Shown piece by piece: positions 8,642 through 17,543 of a DNA stretch of 64,000 bases (positions are counted from its first letter, which is position 1; each line of letters opens with the position of its first letter). Location: NCBI GenBank assembly GCA_026706025.1, contig JAPOZO010000052.1, positions 236,337 to 300,336 of the forward strand, given 5' to 3'. Source of the stretch: Candidatus Poribacteria bacterium (GTDB lineage: Bacteria > Poribacteria > WGA-4E > WGA-3G). A program made the position numbers and the translations under genes. The notes under the pieces were generated by a model that was not told the DNA's origin, made no database searches, and worked only from the letters and a program-made list of their open reading frames with translations.

Positions 8642-8757
8642 AATCCCTCCCACGTTTTGAAAAACAGACTGACCATAAATTCCAGATTTTTTCGTAAATT
8701 TTTCAAATTATGCGAATTTTCAGCCCAAAGTTTCGTCTTTAATAATAGAGGGTATGA

Positions 8758-9735
8758 ACCGTATCGTCCCGCGGAACGTTAAAAGATAGAGATTTACTCA
8801 TAGATTTTACACACCCGATCGCCCAAGATATTATTGTTGCGCAAGCTATCGCTGTTGCTAAAAGTGGGTTATGGGATGGTATCCTTTTCAGTTACTGGAA
8901 TGAAAAAAGAGTTGTACTTAAAGATTATCGTTTTTATGAGGCAGAACAGAACGCTCGAGAAATCATACTCCAACGTATTCGTGATGCTGTTGAAGACGAT
9001 TTTCTGATAATTGTTGGCAGTACAGGTAAGTTGAGTTTTGGGACACCTTATGTCAACGGTATTATCCTGTACAGCGACCGCCAAGATTTCAGTAACGATC
9101 AATATACACGATTTATTGAACTCGAAAGTAACCTGCTCTGGGCAGAAAAAAATCTACGTCAACCGAAAATCAATTATTTGCAAGCCAAGGGTATTGGAAG
9201 CGAATTGCCATTGAGTCCAACGAACAAGCGAGCAATGCGTTGTTTTACGACCCTTTCTCTGACGCATTCCGATGGATATTTTCTTTATACGATGGGTGTT
9301 GACTGGAGAGAACCGCATCCGCACGATGATTTTTATTGGAATTATCCTCATAAACATACGAATTGGGATTATTGGAACCGGCATACAAATTCACACGATA
9401 CTTTTCTGCACGCGCATGGAGGTGCCCATTATTGGTATGACTTCTGGGATGCCGATCTTGGACATTCCATTGGGAAGCAGGGGCGGTTGTATCTGAACCG
9501 AGAGGGTTTATTCATCCGCGAGTTCACCAAGGGATGGGCAGTTTACAACCGCAGTGGGAAAGTACAGAAGATCCAACTACCAGAATCTGCGACTGGTGTT
9601 GCCAGTGGTATCACTGGTACATCACACACCGTCCCAGATTTAGACGGTGAGATTTATTTGAAGTTGGTTTCATCACCAACCGATGTCAACGGCGATGGTG
9701 TTAGTAATAAATTAAAAAGGATTAACGATGAATAA
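8758..9735 (+). pseudogene. 5'- and 3'-truncated copy of the dockerin-tailed glycosidase-like family
   Basis: The frame is open from 8758, but no ATG, GTG or TTG occurs before 9031, well inside the homologous region. Similarity to the intact copies begins at LLIDFTH (about 8791), equivalent to residue about 160 of the 9728 protein, so the signal peptide and first third are gone. The rest is well preserved: SGLWDGILFSYWNEK, DDFLIIVGSTGK, AKGIGSELP, LTHSDGYFLYTMGV, a histidine-rich loop, FWDADLG, GLFIREFTKGWAVYNRSGK, PDLDGEIYLK. The end stops after one half dockerin repeat (DVNGDGVSN), where the intact genes have two full ones. Its last bases overlap the start of the next gene. Confidence 0.75.
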
Positions 9736-11224
9736 AATAAGGTCTATTTTACTATTTGTGATGCTTGGGTTTTTTGCCCTTTTTTCAACGCCTGCTGAAG
9801 AAGCAAAACTGTCGGTAATAGAACGCCTGAATGCGAGAAATTTCCCCTCACTTTTCGCGGCGTGGGCTGGGTGTCACTATATACCACCGGACGCAAATTG
9901 GACTGAAAGGCGACACGATTTGGTGTGGGGGCACCGTATCCCAGAAGGACGGTTTGAAAAAATTGATGGCAAGATTGTCCTCACTGGGGATGTTGAGGCT
10001 GCAAGAGAAAGGTGGTCAGAACACCGTCGGTATAACCCGAATATGATATTCCTCATGGATATTCCTTTCTCCGTTGCCCCACTCGAGGGTAGCAAAAACA
10101 CATTATTTGGAGAAATTTTTCCAGATGATTGGCCTTTCATGATAATCCACGAAACAGGTGAGGAAGTTTTAGGGTTTACAGGTGATCACGTAAACCCACA
10201 GTCACGACTCATAGATTTCACACATATAGAGGCACAAAAAGTGATTGTCGGGATGGCGAAAGCCGTAGATGATAGTGAATTCTTTGACGGCATCTTTATT
10301 GATTGGTGGGATGAAACAGGTTTGACATTAGATGGTTACAGAACACTTGAGGAAGAATTTGAAGCACGTATACATATCCTGCAATCTATTCGGGATATAG
10401 TGAGCGATGATTTTCTGATTGTTGTCAATGGGAATCATGAAACTGCAAAGCATGCTGCCCCTTATATCAATGGTGTGCTGAGGGAGACGTTTCGTCATGC
10501 AATGCCTGATGACTTTGAACATCTTTCTATGATGTGGTTTGAGGAGGGTTTCCGCTGGGTTGAATCAGAGTGTCGCGTCCCACAGATACCGTGTTTTGAG
10601 GCAGAAGGGATTGGGGTTCAATCTCCGATGAGTCCTGAAAACCTACAGGATATGCGGTGCTTGACAGCATTGTATTTGACGCATTCGGACGGATTTTTTA
10701 CTTACACGATGGGCGTTAATTTACGTGATAGACAGAATCACGTACATGATAGTCATTGGGTTGGTGGGCCTGACCATGATGACCTACACGCAAGAAGCAT
10801 TGTTCATGAGCACCATCACGAGCATTACTGTTACGATTTTTGGTATGCCGATTTGGGTCGTCCGATCGGAGAGAAATTTCAACTTTATGAGGATAGAGAG
10901 GGGCTATTTATCCGTGAGTTCACTAACGGCTGGGCAGTCTATAATCGGAGTGGAGAAGAGCAGATTGTCAAACTTCCCGTCAAATCAAGTGGCGTGGAGA
11001 GTCGGATTACGGCTATCGAACATACAATCCCTGATTTAGATGGCGAGATCTACTTGAAAAGTACTGGCGAGGTTGCTGACCTCAACAGCGATGGGGTTGT
11101 CAACATACTGGATTTGGTATTGGTCGCCAATGCTTTCGGGGAAGCGACACCCGATCTCAACGGCGATGGCGTGGTGAATATCCTTGACCTCGTTATTGTC
11201 GCAAATAATTTCACTGACAATTGA
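9728..11224 (+). CDS. Secreted glycosidase-like (GHL15-like) TIM-barrel protein with dockerin-like repeats
   Basis: 498 aa, intact copy. It has a signal peptide (ILLFVMLGFFALFSTPA) and AAAAGGATTAACG before the ATG. The body (about 30-440) has the layout of hypothetical glycosyl hydrolase family 15: an LFAAWAG start, a strand ending in FDGIFIDWWDE (candidate catalytic acid), DDFLIVVNGNHE, and CFEAEGIG (second candidate acid). Residues about 338-370 form a histidine-rich loop (HEHHHEHYCYDFWYADLG at its end). Two C-terminal calcium-binding dockerin-type repeats follow: DLNSDGVVNILDLVLVANAF and DLNGDGVVNILDLVIVANNF. No cohesin gene is visible in the window. The enzyme assignment rests on fold-level resemblance; the substrate is unknown. 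Confidence 0.75.
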   Translation: MNKIRSILLFVMLGFFALFSTPAEEAKLSVIERLNARNFPSLFAAWAGCHYIPPDANWTERRHDLVWGHRIPEGRFEKIDGKIVLTGDVEAARERWSEHRRYNPNMIFLMDIPFSVAPLEGSKNTLFGEIFPDDWPFMIIHETGEEVLGFTGDHVNPQSRLIDFTHIEAQKVIVGMAKAVDDSEFFDGIFIDWWDETGLTLDGYRTLEEEFEARIHILQSIRDIVSDDFLIVVNGNHETAKHAAPYINGVLRETFRHAMPDDFEHLSMMWFEEGFRWVESECRVPQIPCFEAEGIGVQSPMSPENLQDMRCLTALYLTHSDGFFTYTMGVNLRDRQNHVHDSHWVGGPDHDDLHARSIVHEHHHEHYCYDFWYADLGRPIGEKFQLYEDREGLFIREFTNGWAVYNRSGEEQIVKLPVKSSGVESRITAIEHTIPDLDGEIYLKSTGEVADLNSDGVVNILDLVLVANAFGEATPDLNGDGVVNILDLVIVANNFTDN

Positions 11225-11336
11225 TTCTGATGATATGTAGGACGCAGAGAAGCAACCCGGAATGGACGACTCCCTGAAATGGTGCGCTGATTTTGAAACG
11301 GGATTTATTGAAGATCGTATGGAAAGGAGAGTTTTG

Positions 11337-12380
11337 ATGAGAAGATTACTTTTCCTTTTGTTGATCGCTTGTTCTTCTGTTGTTGGGTGTAGCGACAACG
11401 TTGACATCGGACTCGTTGTGGAGCAACTTCAGGCTCAAACGGAGCAGTCCACTGTTCAAACAACACTGCCACCAGAGGTACTTGAAGCGATGAAGTTCCA
11501 AGCGGATAAGATGGATAAACAGCTAAAAAACATACTGACCATAGCTGATCGCCACATAGAAAATCCCGAGATAGTGGAGCACTGGAAACAGAAGAAGCAA
11601 CAGGTTCTTAAAAAAGGGTTACCAGATATAGATTTCCACGCACTCCAAAAGGCGTTCTATACCAAGTATATTGATGCCGGTGGCATTGCGATTGTGTCAC
11701 CTGATAAGGTCAAAGATGTGTTTTTACTTGCTGCCAGAGACGCTATTCTCGTCATGACCTCCAAGTTTCCTGAACTTCGGGAGCGACTGCTCGCCAAACA
11801 CGGCAGGTTTTATATGATACTTGTTAAGGACCCTAAAGATTTGCGGGACATACCTGAGATGCAGTTGAATAACTCAGTTATCAATGATACAGAATATCGT
11901 TACTCTGGTGCATGCAGTAAAAATACCGGATTTGAAGTGGAGGGTGAAATCGCCGATTATGTAAGAGGCTACTGTTTTGCGCATGTCCATGAAAGATCCG
12001 CCTGCCCGCCGCTAAACATATTTATACATGAGTTTGCGCATGCATTAGAGTGGGAGATGGAGTATTTAAAGCCTGGTATTCGGGATCGAATCAAAGAGGC
12101 TTATGATCAGATGATAGCAGAGTTCGGAGAGGAAGCAAAATCAAAATACCACATGGCAGTAGCACCGCATGAATACTTTGCGGTAGGGGTTGAGTGGTGG
12201 TTTCGGAATTTATCGTGGTCTGAGAAACTTATTGAAGAACATCCGATGCTGGCGGAACTTCTTGCAGAATGGTTTCCGAGGGTCGAGTGCTCTATGGATT
12301 GGGATTTAATAATTACAGAGTCCGGAATCACAGAAGCCGTTTATGACTCCATTTCTTGGAAATTGGTCGATGATGAATAA
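11337..12380 (+). CDS. Zincin-like metallopeptidase lipoprotein
   Basis: 347 aa from the ATG at 11337, chosen because GGAAAGGAG lies just upstream and it begins a lipoprotein signal (MRRLLFLLLIACSSVVGC, Cys18). The C-terminal half holds a zincin motif HEFAHALEWE (H231, E232, H235) and, about 43 residues on, PHEYFAVGVEWWF (E279), which could supply the third zinc ligand as in gluzincins. This arrangement resembles the anthrax-lethal-factor-like zincins. A cysteine-rich patch (ACSKN, GYCFAH, SACPP) precedes the motif. It sits between copies of the dockerin-tailed family and may be cotranscribed with them. Its substrate is unknown. Confidence 0.7.
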   Translation: MRRLLFLLLIACSSVVGCSDNVDIGLVVEQLQAQTEQSTVQTTLPPEVLEAMKFQADKMDKQLKNILTIADRHIENPEIVEHWKQKKQQVLKKGLPDIDFHALQKAFYTKYIDAGGIAIVSPDKVKDVFLLAARDAILVMTSKFPELRERLLAKHGRFYMILVKDPKDLRDIPEMQLNNSVINDTEYRYSGACSKNTGFEVEGEIADYVRGYCFAHVHERSACPPLNIFIHEFAHALEWEMEYLKPGIRDRIKEAYDQMIAEFGEEAKSKYHMAVAPHEYFAVGVEWWFRNLSWSEKLIEEHPMLAELLAEWFPRVECSMDWDLIITESGITEAVYDSISWKLVDDE

Positions 12381-12396
12381 TTGAAAGGAAACAAAA

Positions 12397-14082
12397 ATGC
12401 CACATAGAAGGGTGCTGCCTACTATACTTATGATGTCCATGCAGCAGCGATTACAATGCTTTGGCGTATCCGTGAGGGGGTTGATGAAGTCAGGGATGAT
12501 TTTCGTTAACTCAAATCGCACCAAGATACCGCGTTCGGCATCCTACGTCAATGGGATGTACATGGAAACTATAAATTCTCCTTCACATGGTTATACCCAC
12601 CAAAACCTTATTGAGATTGAAAAACACTCCTCTGGGGCAAGCAACATCTTTAAATACTTTTTCAGTTTGATAGTACTTTTTGTAGTGATTTCACCTGTAT
12701 TAGGTGAGTTTTCGGTTAGAGAAAAACTTGATAATCGAAGTATGCCCTCTATTTTTATTCCGTGGGGTGGGGTTTTTGTGGATCGCCCTGAACTTACTGA
12801 TGCACAGATGATAGCATATCACGATCTATTTTGGTCACCCGAATTTGAGCTCTATTTCGAGATAATAGATGGGAAGGTTGAACTTCTTGGAGATTTTCAA
12901 GAAGCGAGCAGACAACAGGATGAACTTCTCCGAATAAATCCGAATATGGTTTTCATTTTACAAATTAATATGAGAGGCGCGGATCCATACTCATGGCACC
13001 TAAAGGGGCTTTATACAGAAGGCTTTCCGTGGATCACAACCGGTGATGGGAGTCAAGTGTTAGATTCACCGCCGGAGCATTATGTTGACTTTCTCATAGA
13101 TTTTACACATCCAAAAGCACAAGAAATTATTATTGGTCAGGTCATCGCTGTTGCTGAAAGCGGGTTATGGAACGGTGTTTTTTTCGATTTCTGGAATGAG
13201 AAAGGGATCGTCCTTGAAGGATACCGCACTTATGAGGCTGAACAACAGGCACGTACTGATATTTTACAGGGCATCCGTGAAACCGTGTCAGATGATTTTT
13301 TGATAATCGTCAATAATACCGGTAAACTCAAACGCGCCACGCCTTATGTAAATGGTATCTTCATGGAAACCTTCCGTGAAGATCTAAAAAACTACACACA
13401 CGACGGACTTAAGTATCTTGAAAATATTTTACTTTGGGCGGAGGATAACCTTCGGGAACCACAAATAATTTGTTTGGAAGCGGAAGGTATTGGTGCTGAA
13501 CTGCCCACAAGTCTGAATAATCGACGCGAGTTGAGAAAAATGACAACCCTAAGCTTAACGCATTCCGAAGGCTATATGACCTACACGCTTGGAGTACAGT
13601 GGGGTGAACCTCATCCACATATAGAAAACTATTGGGAGATTCACAGTGAATCACATGACACTTTGCTGCATATTCATCACCATGAAAGCTATTGGAATGA
13701 TTTCTGGAGTGCTGATCTCGGTCAACCTATCGGTGAAAGGGGGCAACTCTACGAAGGGATTGATGGACTTTTTATTCGAGAGTTCACTAACGGCTGGGTG
13801 GTCTATAACCGTAGTGGGAAAGCACAAGATATCCAACTACCCATGCAAGGTACCGGCGTAGAAAGCGGTATCACAAGCATAACACATACTCTTCCCGATT
13901 TGGATGGCGAGATCTATCTGAAACAGGAAACCGAACCATCTACGGATGTCAATGGCGATGGTGTTGTGAATATACAAGATTTAGTGATAGTCGCGAATGC
14001 CCTTGGTAAAGCGGAGCCGGATCTGAATGGTGATGGCGTTGTGAATATACAAGATTTAGTGATTGTTGCAGATAATTTTTGA
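12397..14082 (+). CDS. GHL15-like dockerin-tailed protein fused to a remnant of a further copy
   Basis: 561 codons. The ATG with GAAAGGAAACAAAA is a good start, but residues about 33-77 (FVNSNRTKIPRSASYVNGMY, METINSPSHGYTHQNLIEIE) match the middle of its own family (compare IVNNTGKLKRATPYVNGIFM). They are therefore the relic of another copy. The true signal peptide lies inside the ORF (KYFFSLIVLFVVISPVLGEF, about 86-105), with only a TTG at 12667 as a nearby start. The intact body then has FNGVFFDFWNEK-like, DDFLIIVNNTGK, CLEAEGIGAELP, a histidine-rich loop (HIHHHESYWNDFWSADLG) and two dockerin-like repeats (DVNGDGVVNIQDLVIVANAL, DLNGDGVVNIQDLVIVADNF). Translation from 12397 would bury the signal peptide and probably block export. 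Confidence 0.65.
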   Translation: MPHRRVLPTILMMSMQQRLQCFGVSVRGLMKSGMIFVNSNRTKIPRSASYVNGMYMETINSPSHGYTHQNLIEIEKHSSGASNIFKYFFSLIVLFVVISPVLGEFSVREKLDNRSMPSIFIPWGGVFVDRPELTDAQMIAYHDLFWSPEFELYFEIIDGKVELLGDFQEASRQQDELLRINPNMVFILQINMRGADPYSWHLKGLYTEGFPWITTGDGSQVLDSPPEHYVDFLIDFTHPKAQEIIIGQVIAVAESGLWNGVFFDFWNEKGIVLEGYRTYEAEQQARTDILQGIRETVSDDFLIIVNNTGKLKRATPYVNGIFMETFREDLKNYTHDGLKYLENILLWAEDNLREPQIICLEAEGIGAELPTSLNNRRELRKMTTLSLTHSEGYMTYTLGVQWGEPHPHIENYWEIHSESHDTLLHIHHHESYWNDFWSADLGQPIGERGQLYEGIDGLFIREFTNGWVVYNRSGKAQDIQLPMQGTGVESGITSITHTLPDLDGEIYLKQETEPSTDVNGDGVVNIQDLVIVANALGKAEPDLNGDGVVNIQDLVIVADNF

Positions 14083-14389
14083 AGGAAAAGGGTGGACGGA
14101 CACACAACGTACCCCAAATTTTACTACCTCGGTGGTGGTTACGATTACCCAAGGTTCTTTAAGTGTTACTATCATTTCGGAACTTTTCAATCTTATGATA
14201 TTCTTATTTGCCAAAAATTTGTCACTTTTCCTTGAAATAATCGTTAAATTCTCTTAAAATTCTTTAACTCTCGTTTAACTCTCGTTAAAGAGATAACTTT
14301 CAACCTTTTTTTTAGCGTTATATCGCATATATCCCAAAAATTTCCGCCAGCACGCCTCGTGCGACTTCAACGAAGAAGGATACAAGACA

Positions 14390-15187
14390 ATGGTTGAACT
14401 TACACGGAAAGACATCGAATTTTTCAAAACTGAAGGATACTTGGTCAAACGGAACGTCCTTGATCCAGAATTAATGGAACGCGCACGGACAAGACTCTGG
14501 GACGGTGCGCCCGAAGGACGTAAACGTGAGGATCCTGAAACTTGGATAGGTCCCTTCACGCCTGAAGAGGAAAACGTTGACAAAAGCAATAATCGCCGAG
14601 GTTTCCGCTGGAACTTCCGTGAGCCGGGTGGAGAGGGTTGGATGGTTCAACTCCTTGCCACCGATCCAAACGTCTGGGGAATGGCGGAGCAGCTTTTAGG
14701 CGAAGGGAACCTCGTACAACCAGAACGCGTTCGAGGTATTTACTGCACGCTGCCTTATGGAGATGTCCCTAAAAAATCAATCGGGTGTCATGTGGACGCG
14801 CACCCGTTTCATCTCGGAGCGGTCGGTTATATTGACGATGTACCCCCAGAGGGCGGTGGGTTTACTGTCTGGCCCGGGAGCCATCAAGTCTTCTATTACG
14901 ATTACCATTCCCAATACAAGAACGAACCGACACCACAGTATGATGTTGACCGCGAACGTATCAGCAGAGGTCCAGGGATTGAATGCCACGGCAACGCTGG
15001 AGATATCGTTTTCTGGCACCATCGCATCGGACATGCTGCTGGACATAACTATTCACGGCAGATCCGGCAGGCGGTGCTATACGATTTCCGAAAGACAGAA
15101 TTGGAACGGACGCAAGAGGAGCCGCCTAATGAGGACATGTGGCGGGATTGGCCCGGCATCAAGGCGTTAGAAAATGGTTCATCATAG
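14390..15187 (+). CDS. Phytanoyl-CoA dioxygenase (PhyH) family protein
   Basis: 265 aa, the usual length for PhyH-like Fe(II)/2-oxoglutarate dioxygenases. The iron triad is visible: HVDAH (H and D, about residues 133-135) and GHAAGHNYSRQIRQ (distal H and the 2-oxoglutarate-binding Arg). VPPEGGGFTVWPGSHQ and GDIVFWHHR are typical core strands. It probably hydroxylates a small molecule; the family is too broad for a substrate. GAAGAAGGATACAAGACA precedes the ATG. The preceding gap 14083-14389 has a short direct repeat GTTTAACTCTC and no gene. Confidence 0.85.
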   Translation: MVELTRKDIEFFKTEGYLVKRNVLDPELMERARTRLWDGAPEGRKREDPETWIGPFTPEEENVDKSNNRRGFRWNFREPGGEGWMVQLLATDPNVWGMAEQLLGEGNLVQPERVRGIYCTLPYGDVPKKSIGCHVDAHPFHLGAVGYIDDVPPEGGGFTVWPGSHQVFYYDYHSQYKNEPTPQYDVDRERISRGPGIECHGNAGDIVFWHHRIGHAAGHNYSRQIRQAVLYDFRKTELERTQEEPPNEDMWRDWPGIKALENGSS

Positions 15188-15193
15188 CATTAC

Positions 15194-15222
15194 GTAGGTG
15201 TGGTTTGTAGCCACGTTCCTAT
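15194..15222. repeat. Imperfect GTAGG-type hairpin
   Basis: GTAGGTGTGGTT pairs imperfectly with AGCCACGTTCCTA, a weaker member of the palindromic family, just downstream of the PhyH gene. A transcription-termination role is possible. Confidence 0.4.
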
Positions 15223-15241
15223 GCTTCAGTCTAACAGGTTT

Positions 15242-15390
15242 GTAGGCGCGGTTTTATGAAGATTAATTTTTTAATTCGGTAATTCCTTGGTGAAGCCCGG
15301 TGCGGTTAGGAAACCGCACCTACCGGGCCTGGGGGAAATTAGGATTACCGAATTATTTTCTTAAACTTCATTTAACCGCGCCTTCTGTAG
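15242..15390. repeat. Triple-nested palindrome
   Basis: Three inverted repeats lie one inside another. The outer arms are GTAGGCGCGGTTTTATGAAG and its partner around TTCATTTAACCGCGCC. The middle arms are TAATTCGGTAATTCC and GGATTACCGAATTA. The inner arms are CCCGGTGCGGTT and AACCGCACCTACCGGG. It fills the gap between two convergent genes. Confidence 0.8.
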
Positions 15391-16212
15391 TTATCTCAAG
15401 CCCAATTCCTTCAATGTTCCTGCCATCATATCATGCGCGATTTGCGCTTTCTCCATCCGCATGTGCGGAAACGTCTCCACCGAGATATACTTATCGTATC
15501 CCACTTTCCCTAAACTCGCTGCGAAGGTCCGAAAATCCAATTCATCTCCTTCTTCACCGGGAATCAGAAAGGTGCTGTAGGGATACATGCCTGTCACGCC
15601 TTTCACATGACAATGCGCCGTCAGCGGTCCCAATTTTTCGGTAACCTCAGCGATGTCCTCACCGAGATGATAGAAATTCGTGATGTCGTTAAGCGACTTC
15701 AGCGCATCTGATCCGACATGCTCAATCAGAAGCGTTACTTTTGCAGACGCATCAATGGTTGTTGCCTCGTGGTTGTGGATGTTCATTGTGATGCCGAGTT
15801 CTTCCGCGCGACGACAGATCGGTTTCAACACATCGACAAGGAGCCGCCATGCGAATGCGTCGCCGTTATCACCACCGTAGCCAGTGAGAAAGTTAACACC
15901 ACCTGCACCAAGTGCGACTGCTACATCTTGCAGAAGCGCGTAGTGGTCAACTGCTTTCTGTTGATCTTCCGCTGCCAGTTGGTATAGCGCCCCTCCGGTA
16001 AACGGATTGATAACAGAAACCTTTAATCCACTGTCGGCTACCATCGTTTTGACCTCTTTGAGCAAGTCGTCTGTGACTTCTCCAGAAGGAATATGTGCTT
16101 CTGGACCGCACATCATCTCAATCGCATCATAGCCAGCATCGGCGAGAATTGTGATGACTTCGTTTAGCGGAATGTCCTTCATCCCACCCGCATGATAAGA
16201 GATACCAATCAC
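15391..16212 (-). CDS. Sugar phosphate isomerase/epimerase (xylose-isomerase-like TIM barrel)
   Basis: 273 aa, GTG start with AAAGGAG upstream. The AP-endonuclease-2/xylose-isomerase-like fold shows in ISYHAGGMKDIPLNEVITIL, AGYDAIEMMCG (first metal-side Glu), NIHNHEATTID (His and Glu at the metal site), ITNFYHLGED, TAHCHVKGV and KYISVETFPH (final Glu). The family isomerises or epimerises sugars and inositols, or cleaves related compounds; the substrate is not evident. It is 21 bp downstream of the WD40 gene on the same strand, though without an obvious functional link. Confidence 0.85.
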   Translation of the reverse strand: MIGISYHAGGMKDIPLNEVITILADAGYDAIEMMCGPEAHIPSGEVTDDLLKEVKTMVADSGLKVSVINPFTGGALYQLAAEDQQKAVDHYALLQDVAVALGAGGVNFLTGYGGDNGDAFAWRLLVDVLKPICRRAEELGITMNIHNHEATTIDASAKVTLLIEHVGSDALKSLNDITNFYHLGEDIAEVTEKLGPLTAHCHVKGVTGMYPYSTFLIPGEEGDELDFRTFAASLGKVGYDKYISVETFPHMRMEKAQIAHDMMAGTLKELGLR

Positions 16213-16233
16213 TGTTATTTCTCCTTTGCTTGT

Positions 16234-17526
16234 TCACTCTTTCGTTCTTCCTGTTATATCCCATAGGTGTACGGCCCCGTCGTTGTGCGCACTGGCAAGT
16301 GTGATACTATCAGGGGCAAACTGCAACGCTTTTATTTCTCTATTACCAGTCGTGATGATAGAGAGCAAACGATAATTCTCCATGTCCCAGATGAAAATCT
16401 TGTTCCACCAACGCTTACCGACACTGGCAAGCGTATTGCCATCTGGCGAAAAAGTTAACAGATTGACCCATCCCCCCGGGCTATTGAATATATGAAGCAA
16501 CTGTCCGGTGTCAGTATCCCACAGTTGGATTTTCGCAGTAGCAACATCGTATAACCGAACTTCTCTGTCTTGACCGCCACTGGCGAGAATTTTACCGTCT
16601 GGTGAAAATGCCAGGGCACTGACCCGATAGGTATCTGGTATAAGGAAGAATAGAGAACCTTCCTTACCAGTATTCAATCCAATAGCAGGTTCACCTACAA
16701 ATCGGAAGTGAGTAAACCACTGTTCTATCGAAAAGCGGCGATATACCTCTTTTTCCGGGATCCGACGCGGCATGAAACTATTAACTTTCCAAATCCAACG
16801 CGTAATGATTTTATCACTCAATGCGGCAGCATACGCAATCGTTCCAATACTGTTAAGAATCCTGTCGTGCGCGAACAGGCCAAAACTATACAACTCACGG
16901 CGACCAGTGGCACTGTCACATACATCAATAACACCATTTTGACTGGCGATCAGGAGTTTGGCACTATCTGGAGAAAATTCTAACGCAGTAAGCGGTGAAA
17001 TGAACTCTGTAAAAGTCAATCGTGAAGTAACGGTTTTGATATCCCACAACCGAATCGTATAAGGTGCCATCTGATAATGCGCTATCTTCTGTATGGGTAC
17101 GGAAGGATCCCATAAGATCGTTGGATGGGTACTGCTCCGTTCTCTATCCCGACTCACACTCGCCAATGTTTTGCCATCCGGTGAGAACGCTATGGCATGA
17201 ACCGGCCCGGTATGTCCTTTAAAGGTGGACAGATGCTTACCAGTATCAACATTCCACAGATGCGCTTCTTGTGCTATACCGGTCGCGAGCGTTTGTCCAT
17301 CGGGTGAAAAAGCAATTGCATTTACGCCTTGCCATCTTCCATGATTGGACGGCTCTTTGAACGTGGCAAGATGTGTGTAAGTTTGGGCATACGCTTTGGG
17401 TAAATATGGAGCATCTCGTAATAATAGCGGAAATATGACGCTCTCCGCAACAAGGAGTAAAATCACATCAAATACTGCACAGGTGAAGAGTAAAAGAATT
17501 CCGAACGGTTGTGTCTCTCTCATCAA
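16234..17526 (-). CDS. Membrane-anchored WD40 repeat protein
   Basis: 430 aa. One N-terminal membrane segment (ILLLFTCAVFDVILLLVAES, about 9-30) is followed by six to seven WD40 blades with the signature AIAFSPDGQTLATG, LWDI and IFIWDM; some blades are degenerate and one contains a long insertion (about 240-310). It most likely folds as a beta-propeller outside the cytoplasm. The start is TTG at 17526 or the adjacent ATG at 17523. The 5' end abuts the right hairpin of the IsrB element (17544), so the original promoter may have been displaced. It resembles the second WD40 gene at 18921. Confidence 0.8.
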   Translation of the reverse strand: MMRETQPFGILLLFTCAVFDVILLLVAESVIFPLLLRDAPYLPKAYAQTYTHLATFKEPSNHGRWQGVNAIAFSPDGQTLATGIAQEAHLWNVDTGKHLSTFKGHTGPVHAIAFSPDGKTLASVSRDRERSSTHPTILWDPSVPIQKIAHYQMAPYTIRLWDIKTVTSRLTFTEFISPLTALEFSPDSAKLLIASQNGVIDVCDSATGRRELYSFGLFAHDRILNSIGTIAYAAALSDKIITRWIWKVNSFMPRRIPEKEVYRRFSIEQWFTHFRFVGEPAIGLNTGKEGSLFFLIPDTYRVSALAFSPDGKILASGGQDREVRLYDVATAKIQLWDTDTGQLLHIFNSPGGWVNLLTFSPDGNTLASVGKRWWNKIFIWDMENYRLLSIITTGNREIKALQFAPDSITLASAHNDGAVHLWDITGRTKE

Positions 17527-17543
17527 AATATTCGGGCAGGATA

